NCBI GenBank assembly: GCA_001599815.1
Contig: BCIA01000008.1
Location: 248,001 to 312,000, forward strand
Length of the DNA stretch: 64,000 bases
From: Furcasterigmium furcatum
Lineage: Eukaryota; Ascomycota; Sordariomycetes; Glomerellales; Plectosphaerellaceae
Reading direction: 5' to 3'
Under the pieces are notes generated by a model, which had not been told where the DNA came from, did not search any database, and worked only from the letters and a program-made list of their open reading frames with translations. A program made the position numbers and the translations under genes. Numbering within the stretch: position 1 is the stretch's first letter; each line of letters opens with the position of its first letter. Below, in pieces: positions 11,701 through 22,593 of this stretch.

Positions 11701-14245
11701 CGCCGTCCGTCCCTAGCTACCGCGTCTTGCTTGGCCATTGGCTCGTTTCCGACCATCTGGAATCGCTTCCGCCCGTCGCTGCTCGCACGGGGACATGCAT
11801 CCCCTACTCGCCCTGTCAGTTGGGCCTGTTCGCTGCACTGATTACTTGCTTTGAAAATGGTCTGTTGGTCTTCTCGAAGCCACCCACAACAAACCAACCG
11901 GCCGGTGAGCAAAACCGTGCGGCAGTGGTGACCATGACCACATGCGCCTCCGGCCTCTGCCTCCCGATCAGACCATGCGAGTCCGGCTGGCTGGCTGGCT
12001 GACGTGCTTGCGTTTCTGGCTCAAGCTGCCTCCTCCAAGGCCGACGCGGCCTCGATGCTGCGAGACACTTCCAACTCGCGACGCTTACACACTGCCTACC
12101 GTGGATGAGCAGCAGCCAAGATTTAGTCACGGCGCTGGATGCCCCTCTCATCAAACCTTCTGATGAATACCAACGGATGAGGCTTAACCCAAAGCCATCC
12201 CACAATTGCCTTGACGGGTGCGAGATGCGACCTTTTCAAGCGCCTTCGTCGGCAAGCCAGGATGGATTGGCACCCTATACCTAGCCTGACAGACTGGCAT
12301 TTTCTCTGGGCCGGCCTGACCTCTGCACAACCGGGTTAGCGCTCTTGGATGCTTCTGCACCTACTCCAACACATGCATCTCGCCCGATGCAGCTGGCTGC
12401 TCGTGGTGGTGCGACTAAGCCGCAGCACGGTGAGCCAAGGGTTCAGGGTCTAGGCTTTGCCATGACACCTTCACCCATCGCCATCCCTCCAGTAGGGTGA
12501 CTTTAAAGGCTCACGGCAACGCAATGCACGTCAAGCAGTGGCGGACTTGGTTCCGTACTCTGGCATCATCCCAAGCTCGGTGAAGTCCGGCTACGAATCA
12601 CGTCAACTGCCGCCGCCCGTCTGCGATGGGAGCGCTTCATGTGTGCGTGCACGTTGTACTGTCGTGCCCGTATCACCGCCGAGCGGGAGCCAACACGGCA
12701 TGCGCAAGTTTTGGGGAAGCTATTCTGTCATATATGACAACCGTTGCAATGCAGCCACATCGTCGTCTCGCAATGAGTGTCAGATGCTGTGGCAAGAAGA
12801 TCAACCGCCGTCGCCGCGGCGCTCGGCCTTTCTGAAGGCCGCCCACCATCCCGCGCGACAACATCAGACGAACCATCAACAAGCTCATGTGGTGACCAGC
12901 GGCCGTGACCCTGCATCCCCCTACGAGATTAGCGGCTCGTGGTCTCCAAGTCGGCTCGCCAGACACAAGACAAGAGAAGAGGGGCAGGTGAGGGGGAGCT
13001 CGTGTGGAGAACACACATGGAACAACCAGCAGTACCCCAGCATTCGAAATAAGACATGCAGTGATTTGGGGATGCCTCGAAATAGCTGCAAATGATGGAG
13101 CGGGCCCCAACTTTTGGGGGGAGCTGCAATTCGACTCGATCGGTCGGTGTTCGGTCCTTACCACTGAACCGAGGACCGCGCTGAGCAGGGTCGACTTCTT
13201 TCAAGTACTGCTTTGTGTCATCCGGGAATGCAACATAGTCTGAGGCCGGCAGGGGACAAACACATGGCTCGACAGGGGCCATGCCGCGCCCGCGGAGTAA
13301 CGCCGGGCTCACACGTCTATCGAAATTTGGCAGAACCAGAACCAGAACATCAAGCTTGCCTTGCTTACCTGGGTCGTCTGCCTGACCGGCGCGCTCGGCG
13401 GGCGCCCGGAGTCCACTGTACCGAAGGGCCGACTTTTACACCGAGTACGACGGGACAGCCTTGTCCCGGATGCCTGCGAGCGAATCTCGTTCTGGTCCAC
13501 CTGCGACGACCGCCAGACTCCTAGCAATTTCTTCCCCTCCCCCCAAACAGCGCATCCGACGGATGCCTTTCACCGCTGCGACTCCCCTGACAGACTCACT
13601 CGGATTTCGGCTTGCCGGAAGCGGGTCGTCTCATCTTTTTCGAAGGACGGATCACCATCACCCGATCTTCGTCACCCACACCCCCCGGGCTGGCCAACGT
13701 CCCCTTCTTGAGCCTCAAACTGCTGGAGACGGCCCCGGACCATTTCCAGGGATCGCTGCATATGTACACATATACATACTTACATACAGGTCCCCAATTT
13801 AGACCACATTCTGCACTTGGCGTCAAGGGGTGCGTCTGAGGGGAGGGTGTGCGGGAAAAAGAGAGATGATCTGCCCATAATCATAATCTCAGGTCCCCGT
13901 CATTTCGGTGCTGCTGTCTGCCCTTCTTCGGTCTTGCATCTATTCATTCACCCCGGCCTCGGCCACTCTCTATGTATGGGGCAGCCCATTCCCACGTCTA
14001 GCGGCATACACTAATGCATACACTGCAACCTGACTCTTGGGTCATATCCCTGGCGCCCCTACGTAATAACACATTGATTGTCCTGATCCACGGCAGTCCG
14101 GACATTTTCCCCCTCGCCGCCAACAACACCCCCAATGCCCCCAATCCAGTGGCCCCCGGGAATGACACGGTCTTCTTTCTGATACACGGATCATTTCTCG
14201 CCCCATGCCCCCGTCCGACCCTGTGATCTACAAACGGCAACCCTC
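5708..14245. other. 8.5-kb gene-free interval
   Basis: No frame on either strand in this stretch resembles a known family or has the long, C-ending codon pattern of neighbouring genes. Frames reach at most about 230 codons and look like chance frames in GC-rich DNA. The interval lies between the 5' end of the small cysteine-rich gene and the 3' end of the Vip1 gene, both on the minus strand. It may hold a long promoter and leader for the small gene, noncoding transcripts, or unrecognised short genes. It contains several simple repeats (7592-7642, 7691-7705, 8356-8371) but no clear transposon. Confidence 0.5.
7592..7705. repeat. Cluster of simple repeats (GGAC/GTAC, CTAC, CG runs)
   Basis: Tandem GGAC and GTAC units are followed by CTAC units, and near 7691-7705 there is an alternating CG run of about seven units. 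Alternating CG can adopt left-handed DNA and is unusual at this length. No gene overlaps it. Confidence 0.6.
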
Positions 14246-17200
14246 TCACTTGGTAGATGCGTCCACGCTTGGCGCACCGGACGCCTCCGCGACGCTGTCA
14301 GCGCCTCTCTCATCGACCACGGCATCCTCACCTGACGGCCCAAGATTAGGTCCGCGCTCTGTCTCTAGCGCCGTCTCCGCTGCGGGAGGTGCGGGCGCCG
14401 GCGACCTTGCGATGCCGGTTTCTTCTTCGGCTCCATGTTGCGCCACGCCCTCTGCGCGGTCCACAACAACGGCCGCATCAGTTGGGCCAACGCCGTCCTC
14501 GCCCTCGGCGTTGCTCATCTCAGCCTGCTGGCCAGCTGACACGTCATCTACACGCTCGCCGCCCCTGGTGTTCTCGGCCGCGGGTCTATCGTAGTCCAGA
14601 GGGCTGAATTGGGTCTCGGTGACCGCCTCCCCATCTGCAGCCCCCGGCGGCCCGGTGTGGCTCAGACGCCTCATCTCCAGTCCGTCCTGGTCACTCTCCT
14701 TCCTCTCTAGGTCCTCGTAGGCGAATAGGTCCGAGAGATTCACGGCCAAGAAGGTCTTGGGCAGTTTGACCCTGTGGTTGTCTCAAGTGTTAGCGGGCGT
14801 GCATCACGTCACTGGCAGGCGGGAGGGAGCTGGGAGGCGGGGTTGGGAGAAGATCACCCATGCTCTACGGCATGCATGAAGAAAGATGACGTACTGGTTA
14901 AACTTGGCCCGGAGCGTGCGGATGACCTCCATCCAGTCGTTGTGTGATGTCAGGCTCCGTCGAGGGGCGCAGCTGATGCAGTGCTTGCTGTCCAGCTGGA
15001 CGTCCAGGGGGTCGTAGACATGGCAGCCAGGGCTGATGGTGATCCTGATGCTGTAGTTGAAGGTCGGCTCCTCGCCACAATCGGCCATGTCGGCGGACAT
15101 CTGGGTCTCCGATTCGTAAAGCTCGAAGCAGATCTGTGACAGGTAATCCAGCTCGGGGATGGTGCTCCGCTTGATCTTGGTCTCGATGCCGCCCTCCAGG
15201 ATACAGTTGAGGAGGGTGTAGATGTGCGATTCCTTGGTGAAGTAGAAGAAGGACTTGGCATCGTTCGACGCCTGCATCTCCTCCAGATCCTGCACAATCT
15301 CTTTGAGCAGGGGCAGTGAGGTCAGGAGGCCGATCTCAAGCTTCTCACTATCCGAGATGCCGTACTCTTGTGGGCAGATGAAGTCGAACAGCACCTTGGC
15401 CAGCTGGTACAGCTCACGTAGCGGCTCGAAGCGGGCGTCCGTCTTAGCCTTGGTCTTCGTGTTGCCCCGGTATAGGTGGAAATACTGCTCCGGGGGCGCG
15501 CCCTCGCCCAGGTGCCGCAGACCGTTGAGGAAAGAGCGTCGGCGGAACAGGCGCCTGACTGAGCTCGAGCTCTTGCTGCCGTCGGCGTTGCGGTCAGCCG
15601 ACCTGTCGTGGTCCCTGCGATCTTCCCGTGCGTCCTGCGATGGCTTGTTCTCCTCCATGGGTTGGCCGTTGCCCCCGCCGTTGGCGCTCGGGGTGCTGTC
15701 CTTCACCCCGTACTCCTCCTCGAGCATGTGCTTGGGCGGCGTGAACACCCACTCCAAGAACTGCCGGTTGTGCAGAGCGTCAAACTTCATCGTGTCATAG
15801 AGCTCGGAGATCTTGCTGGGGTCGACCTTCTCTCCGTCACAGAACTCTTGGAAGAGCTTCTCCCATCGTTCACGGAAGAGTTCTGCGTCCTCACCGCAGC
15901 ACCACCGCGCTTGGATGCCGTTGACGCCGTTAGCTTGCGAGATGACCGAGGAAACAGGGGCGATCTCGCCACTCTGCAGTTTTTCCTGTGAAATCGGGTT
16001 CGAGATGGCATTGAGAGAGTTGACGGCGCCGCTGTAGAGCTTGTTGAAGTTGTAGTTCATGACGCGCCGGTGAAACTTCATCAGCTGCACCACGCGCGTC
16101 TGGACCTCAGACGGTTCCGGCATCTTTTCCGGCCAAGCAAATTGTGATGGCCTGTCGTTGCCCTTGCGGAGGAGGCCCTTGAGCTTCTTCTTGACCTTGT
16201 CCATCTCATCCTTGGCCGCGTTGGAATCATCCAGGAGATCCTTGCGGATCGTGATGAAATCTTCTGGGAGATCCTTCTTTCCGAGGAAGGCCGATGCCCA
16301 GATCTGGGCACTCGTTGTGACACGTCGCTCGGAGCTGCTGTAGACGTGAACTTCGTCTAGCACGTCCCGATTCAATAGCATCAGGTCGTTCCGCAAGTTC
16401 TCGCCCATCTCTTGTGCCTGGTATCTAGCTGAGTGTGTGGGCTCGCCGCCCCATTTCACAATCAACTGCAGCTTATCGAGGACGAGACTCTCCTCCGCTG
16501 CGGTGATACGGGACATCGTGACTCCTGACAGCGAATCATGTCGCTTGGGCGGCTTTCGCGGCTTTTCCCCCTTTGGCGGGGCCTCACTCTCGGAGAAGGT
16601 GGCCTCTGCACCTTCCACAATGCGGGCCACCTCCTCTGGGGTGGCGATCTCATCCGTCTTCTTCTTTCGGAACATGGGCTTGATCTGGACCTTGGTGCCC
16701 GCCCAGCCCCCCTTCTTAACGAGGACATTGCGCAGCGACTTGAGCTTCGCGGGGTCTTCGACACCTTGAACAGTAGCGACGTCCACCGCCTGGATGACGC
16801 TGGCCAGGGCCGTCTCGCCGATAAGAAGCACTTCTTCCTGGTGGCCCTTGAGAAGCTCGATGAAAGGCTCCGTGTGGAAGGTAAACTTGTACTTCTGCTT
16901 GGGGGTTCTGTCTGCGTGACGCACAACAGACACGATGCCCTTGAGCTTCCAGGAGTGTTTGGGTGGCGGAGGGGCCGGCGCCTCCTCCGGCTCGGCGATC
17001 GCCTCACCTTTGAGGGATGCTGCCGCAGACGCCACCGCAGAAGGTGCAGCCGATGCTGGGGCGGTGTCGACTAGGGGAGGCGGAGGCGGGAGAGAGGGGC
17101 TGGTGGCCAAGCTGTGCGCTGCCGAAGCCACCGTACTCTCGCTTCCGGGGGTAGTCCCAGGCTGCAGGCGAGAATCTTCAGTCTTGCGCTCCTGGGACTT

Positions 17201-19642
17201 GTCCGTCGATAACGGAAGCAATGTGCTGGTGGATGACTTGATAGGGATCGCTGCAACTGAGGGCTCCCGCTCCTTGCTTCGAAAAGCCAGTGGATCGGGG
17301 ACTTCAGTGGTTGACGGGGATGGCATCGGAGGGGTAACGCCGCCCTTGCGGAGGCGTTCCTTGACGAAAAGCTCCTTCAGAATGGTTGCACAATGGTCAT
17401 AGTAGTCATCGTTGTCTTTGACGAAACTCCAACCATTGACATCGATGACGAAGCTCTTGCCATCGGCCCGAAGAAAGTCGAACCCGCAGACTCTTTGGCC
17501 AAAGGCAATGGAAATCTTGCTCGCAATCTCCTTTTCCTCCGGGTTGAGGCCGGTGACGTATCGAATCTCTTTGCCGTGCGTGTTGCGGCGGACAACCCCG
17601 TCCACAACGGGCGATTTTCTCGTCTCGGCATGGCAGTAGGTCGGCCCGACCGTATACGCCTTCACGTCCTCGGCATTCTCGACTGGCATGAACTTTTCAT
17701 AGACGTAGCTATTGTCCGGCTCTCGGATTGCCCGAGGGACATTCAAGTCGGGGTCGTACTCGGAGCTCTTGTTGCCGATCTTGCGGAATAGCTTCCTGGC
17801 ACCACCACCAGCTGACTTGGGGAAGTAGATGATGATGTTGTGGTCCTCGCCGCTCACAGGCTTTTCGACGAAGGGCTTCTTCAAGAGCGCGCCGTCAACG
17901 CTGAGGATATCCCCATCGTCGAGCAGCTCCACCTTGTAGGGTGCCTTGGTGTACCGAGGATCTTGAGGATCCAGCTCAACGCTGGAAATGTCCTTGACAT
18001 GCTTGATAATGTCTGGGGTCAGCATGTCCGGGCCACCATCGCGGTTGACCTCGAGTCGCTTGGGCGTCGGCACACCGATGCGGTCAAGGATGTGGAGACA
18101 TGTACGGCGGTCCCACAGAACCTTTTGCATGGGCAAGTCGTTGACGCAAAACGGCTTTCGAGCCTTGACGTAGGCAATGGCCTTGTCCAGCGGGAAGCCA
18201 TCCGAGTAAAAAGATATAAGATAGTCGCTATAGGGTGAATTAGAATTTCGCAGCAAGATCGGCAGGGCTGAGCACGTGGGAGAGCATTGAAGACCATGCC
18301 GAGCAACTAAGCTCCTTCGGCTCACCGAGGGCGGCAGGGGTTGGGGACATGGGGGAGGCAAGCAAGGGAAATATAAAGCTTACCACATTGGCCAATTCTC
18401 AATGTCTAAAGGAAAGGCATGTTAGACTTTGCTCGACCCAGTATCAACGTCGCCGGGGCGATTTTGGGGGTGCGTACCTTCGTCCAGGATCACTTTGTCG
18501 CCAAAGACGACAACATCGAACTCGCGATTCGAGATGAGGCGGTTCAGGATGTTCCTGCTGGGTTTGCTTCTGGCCTTGGAGTCAAGGGCGCATATGCCAA
18601 TGACGCCCCAGGGCGCCGGCTTCACTGCCGAGACATGAGACGACGCAGCCTTGCTACGACGACTGCTCCTGTCCGGAGACTGAGCTTCGTCCTTCTCCTT
18701 GTGGTACGGGCCTCGATCGCTCCCGGGGCTGTGACTGCTGGCCCCAGTACTACTGCTGAACCTTCTCTTCGCCCGGCTTCTTGATCGTGTTGGCTGTGGT
18801 GGCCGCGCCGTCCCGCCCGTGCTCCTCTTGGCCACATCGTGGTGGTTGTCTCGGGGGGTGAGATGGTGGCCGCTCGAGGTGGTTGTGACCTGGACATTGG
18901 TCACCTCTGGGTTGGGGTTCGAAGAGCCCGCGACGGGCTTTCCCGAGGACATGATGCCGGAAACAGATCGCTGAGGAGGAGCGCCAGTATCGGAGCCCGT
19001 CACCGATGCCGCTGAGCTGGCAACGACGCCGCGGGCCGAGGCGAGGGAGTAGATCGAGGAAACGGACGTTCGCTTATTATGATCGATATCGGAGAAGGAT
19101 GATCTCGTTGTCAGGGCGGGTTCGGGTAGCGGACGGTAGGTATCGGACTGGGTGGGAAATGTCGCACTCGAAGAGAGACGGGGGGTTCCCCCATCAGCGC
19201 CGGAGTCCTGCTGGGGAGACATGTCGTGGGTTGTGCCTGGCTCGCTCCAGGCCTCAACCGAGTTGCTGGACTGTCGGCGACTGCGACAGAGAGAGGAGCG
19301 CGGGCTTCTCAGAGGGTGAGGGACGGAGGGAGGCGGGGGCATGGACAGGCTGGCGCGTTCTGAATGGACCTCGCTGGTGCCAGGCTCGGCATGACGGCTC
19401 TTTCTGGCGCCGACGTTGTTGGAGGCAGAGGACGACGAGGGAAGAGTGTGTGAATGCGAGGTGGAGCGAGAAGGTCTGTCCCGTTGGGGGGCGGCGAGAT
19501 CTGGAGAGCAGAGGGGCGACGGAGATGAGTCGAGGGAGGTGGAAGGCGGAGGAGGCAGGGTGGAAGCGGTGGCCGGCGGGGGATGCATTGACGGGCTAGA
19601 GCTGTCTATGGAGCGTCTAGTCCTGACCGTTGGAGGGTCCAT
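14246..19642 (-). CDS. VIP1: Inositol hexakisphosphate kinase / diphosphoinositol-pentakisphosphate kinase, Vip1/Asp1 family
   Basis: Bifunctional inositol pyrophosphate enzyme. An ATP-grasp kinase makes 1-diphospho-inositol phosphates, and a histidine-acid-phosphatase-like half can remove them. I join four exons: 18478-19642, 18384-18405 (22 nt), 14895-18227 and 14246-14771, giving 1681 residues. Introns are 72, 156 and 123 nt. Residues 1-340 are low complexity (Ser/Pro). The N-terminal kinase subdomain begins near 345 (IGICALDSKARSKPSRN) and continues through the microexon (DIENWPM) into CDYLISFYSDGFPLDKA. The ATP-grasp metal site region is GFDFLRADGKSFVIDVNGW near 645. The phosphatase motif RHADRTPKQK is near 832-841, with Ala in place of Gly, as I recall from human PPIP5K. 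The last 174 residues form an acidic, probably disordered tail. The protein controls polarity, morphogenesis and phosphate signalling in yeasts. Confidence 0.93.
18384..18405 (-). other. VIP1: 22-nt microexon of the Vip1 gene
   Basis: The sequence between acceptor CTTTAG and donor GTAAGC encodes IENWP in phase with both flanking exons. Without it the conserved VILDE...CDYL junction would be broken and the frame lost. The flanking introns are 18406-18477 and 18228-18383. Confidence 0.88.
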
Positions 19643-21046
19643 CGTGTCCTGCTCGCCTCCTGAGGGAAGGAGGATTGCGGCGGCCTTCGGAGGGTGATGC
19701 CTGTGGTGGAGGTCACGGCCGACGAGAGGAGACCGGCCGTCTGTAGTGCGCCAATGGTGGGGGAGGGGTCCGATCTGATCTCAAGACCTTCAGTCGGCGA
19801 TAGCTGATGAAACCGAGACAAGCATGAGATTGGATGGCGGTCTGAAGCACGGGTTCTATGTGGCGAGACTGGAGCTGAAAGAGGGCTGACGAGATAGGTG
19901 CGACACGAAAAATGAGCCAATCAGTTATGTTCAATGGAGGAAATACAAAGCTGTCCACGAGCTCACGATCAAGGCGGCGGTGGTGGTGGTGGTGTGGGAA
20001 AAATGCCGGACTGTTGGAGGGGAAAAGTGAGATGGGGAGCCAGTCACCAAAAAAGCAGGTCGAGATGACGTTTCGGCCAACCAGACCCAGACACCTGGGC
20101 CGAGAAGGAACGCAACCACAGCACGGAAGCAGCTTCCGGGGCACATGGCAACACAGGGCCTGCAGGTCATTCAGCCAATGGGAGCCCGCGAACCCCCCTG
20201 CCGGATGCGGCCGAAAGCCTGGAACGCTTTGCCTAGAAGCTTCCTTCGCACTCACTGGAGGATGGAATTCAAGCCACCTGGCCGTGTGGCAGGTGCAACT
20301 GCCGCACCTGCTCTCTCGGCCGACTGAGACTGTGGATCCCTCCAGCCGTTCGTGCATCTGAAATTCTTCAACCGTCGTCATTCCACACACGATCTTCCAC
20401 CCATATCTGGCTTCCAAGACATCTCCTGCGATCGAACGGTCCGTGGATGACAGCTCCAAGCACTCTTCCGCGTGGCATGCAGCCACTATTCAACGATTGG
20501 ACAATGGGTCACGACAATTGAATCGCGAACCGGGATGGACCATGCTCCCTCGGTTCTCGTCGACCACACTTCAACCGTCTTCATCCCGTACCCGATCTCG
20601 CCGATGTCTCAATGTTCTCCGCAGGCCGGTTTGCCGAAGTACCATGCCACATATACAAGCATCCACGTGGTGATAGCGCCTCTCTTTGGGGTTGCGAGCC
20701 GTCGGTCAACGGCCCCTCGATTTGCTGACATGAAGGCAGAGATAGCAAGGGTCCTGAGGGGGGGTTGCATATGTATGTACGAAGCTTTTGATCGACCGAC
20801 CCGTGCAGCTTTCGCCGCCAATCAACCTGTCCACGTTTCTGGCATGCTCGACAGCACGTGCCAACAAAGGTTCCTTGACGTCGATGCAAAAATCGAAAGT
20901 CGCCCGTTGTTTCCGCGATGAGGAGGAGTCGACGTTGCGTTGGCGCCCGCATCGGCTTGGAGTATAAAATAGGCCGCGAGTCATCATGAGTTGTCCAGCA
21001 TCGTTGGATCTCAAGGTGTGCTTCCCGCGCTGGATAAACTGCCATC
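19643..21046. other. Divergent intergenic region, Vip1 and PI-PLC-like genes
   Basis: About 1.4 kb between two divergently transcribed genes. It should contain both promoters. Open frames here are not convincing. A TATA box for the right-hand gene is listed separately. Confidence 0.55.
20963..20969 (+). promoter_or_regulatory. TATA box of the PI-PLC-like gene
   Basis: TATAAAA lies about 80 bases upstream of the start codon at 21047, a normal spacing for a fungal promoter with a 40-50 nt leader. TATA-containing promoters are typical of regulated, secreted-enzyme genes. Confidence 0.65.
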
Positions 21047-22258
21047 ATGAGAGCTTCCACCCTCTTCACGGCAGCCCTTGCCTGCCTCACCGTCGAGGCT
21101 TTCCCCCAGCGCCTCGCCGTTCGTGCCGAGGAACCTGCCCAGTCGACGCTGTCCGATGGAGCCCTCACCAAGATCCTCGCTGATGCCCACGAGGTTTGGG
21201 GCACCCCTCGCATCACCGGCCGCTGCCCTACCAAGCCCTCCCGCGCCGAATGGATGAAGGCCTTCCCCGACAACACGCCTCTGGCCTCCCTCAACATCCC
21301 CGGCACCCATGATACGGCGACTTGGAACTACAGCCTGGCCACCCAGGACGCTCTCCGTCACATCACCCGCTTCAATGGGAACGACCTGCGACATCCCCTC
21401 GAGTACCGTTGCCACTGGTCCAGCATCGCAGCCTCTCTTGAGGCTGGCATCCGCTTCTTCGACCTTCGTTATGCTTTCGATCCCACCGACACCTACCTGG
21501 TGTTCTGGCATAACGAAGCCCTTGTCTCCCAGCGCTCCCGTGTCGAAGATGTGCTGTTTGCCTTCTGGGACTGGCTCGATGCCCACCCGTCTGAGACTGT
21601 TCTGCTCTCCTTCATGTACCAGGGCCGTACCAAGGCCGGCGCTTCTCACAGCGCCGCTGTCCAGACCCAGCTCTTCGACATGCTCACCTCGGAGACTGCT
21701 GAGAAGTACATTCTCCAGCACCGCGGCGACCTTGGCACTCTCGGCCGTGCCCGTGGCAAGGCCGTGCTGGTCCGCCGCTTTACTCTCGACCGGCTCGACC
21801 CTGCCTACGACGCCGCTCTGCCTGGTCTGCATCTCGCCTCTGGCTGGGACGACAACGGAAAGGCCACCGAGCTCGTCTACAACCAGACCACTGGCGCTAC
21901 CGCTTACATCGAGGACTACTACTCCCCCACCGACCTGCCCGCGGACGCCACGACTATCGTCAACATCGAGGCTAAGGTCAATGTCACCGCCGCTCACCTC
22001 CAGAAGGCGGCCAACGAGTATCCCGAGGGCTTGTTCATCACCTTCGCCTCCGGCGGCCGCATCGGCGCCAACCCGCCCGTCTATCCTGAGACCATGGCCG
22101 TCGGCAACATGACCAACACGGATACCACGCCCCTTGGTGGCGTCAACCACCAGATCGTTCCGGTTCTCGAGTCTCTCAAGGGCAAGAGGAAGGGCGTTGT
22201 CATGCTCGACTTTTTCGAGGAGCCAAGGGACCTCGTTGAGTTGATCCTGGACCTGTAG
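21047..22258 (+). CDS. Secreted PI-PLC X-domain-like phosphodiesterase
   Basis: Single-exon gene of 403 residues related to the PLC-like phosphodiesterase TIM-barrel superfamily (bacterial-type phosphatidylinositol-specific phospholipase C). A signal peptide of about 18 residues (MRASTLFTAALACLTVEA) precedes FPQR. The first catalytic His region is SLNIPGTHDTATW (H88). The sheet strand RFFDLRYAF follows, and the second His region is LVFWHNEAL (H155). Several N-glycosylation sequons (NYS, NQT, NVT, NMT) support passage through the secretory pathway. It lacks the Y domain, PH and EF hands of eukaryotic PLCs. Likely substrates are phosphatidylinositol or GPI-linked lipids, but activity cannot be told from sequence alone. 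Confidence 0.85.
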   Translation: MRASTLFTAALACLTVEAFPQRLAVRAEEPAQSTLSDGALTKILADAHEVWGTPRITGRCPTKPSRAEWMKAFPDNTPLASLNIPGTHDTATWNYSLATQDALRHITRFNGNDLRHPLEYRCHWSSIAASLEAGIRFFDLRYAFDPTDTYLVFWHNEALVSQRSRVEDVLFAFWDWLDAHPSETVLLSFMYQGRTKAGASHSAAVQTQLFDMLTSETAEKYILQHRGDLGTLGRARGKAVLVRRFTLDRLDPAYDAALPGLHLASGWDDNGKATELVYNQTTGATAYIEDYYSPTDLPADATTIVNIEAKVNVTAAHLQKAANEYPEGLFITFASGGRIGANPPVYPETMAVGNMTNTDTTPLGGVNHQIVPVLESLKGKRKGVVMLDFFEEPRDLVELILDL

Positions 22259-22593
22259 ACGACATCGTCGGCCTCACTTCAGCGCAACTGATAGACCGCT
22301 TTAGCTCACCGCTTTCACACAGGATATGCATGAGCTCGACAGTTTCGGGCAGCTGCAGATTTACCAACGGCCTCCTGCATGAGACACGATCGAGACATGT
22401 GCGAGTGGTCGCGTGCCCGGAAGCCTGTTTGGGATACAAGCAAGCCGCCTTTGTAGGGCACGGAAGGGCACCGACTTTGGAATAGGAGCGTAAAATAGAA
22501 AAGACTTCATATTACGGCAGCTCTAGCTACCTAGATGATCATAATTTAGCCAAAGATGCAACGCGATTCACTCGTATTTCGCAATATCCAGCT
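22259..22593. other. Convergent 3' intergenic region
   Basis: A stretch of 335 bases between convergent stop codons. It is AT-richer than the surroundings from 22490 to 22560, as expected for overlapping 3' untranslated regions. No gene is seen. Confidence 0.5.
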
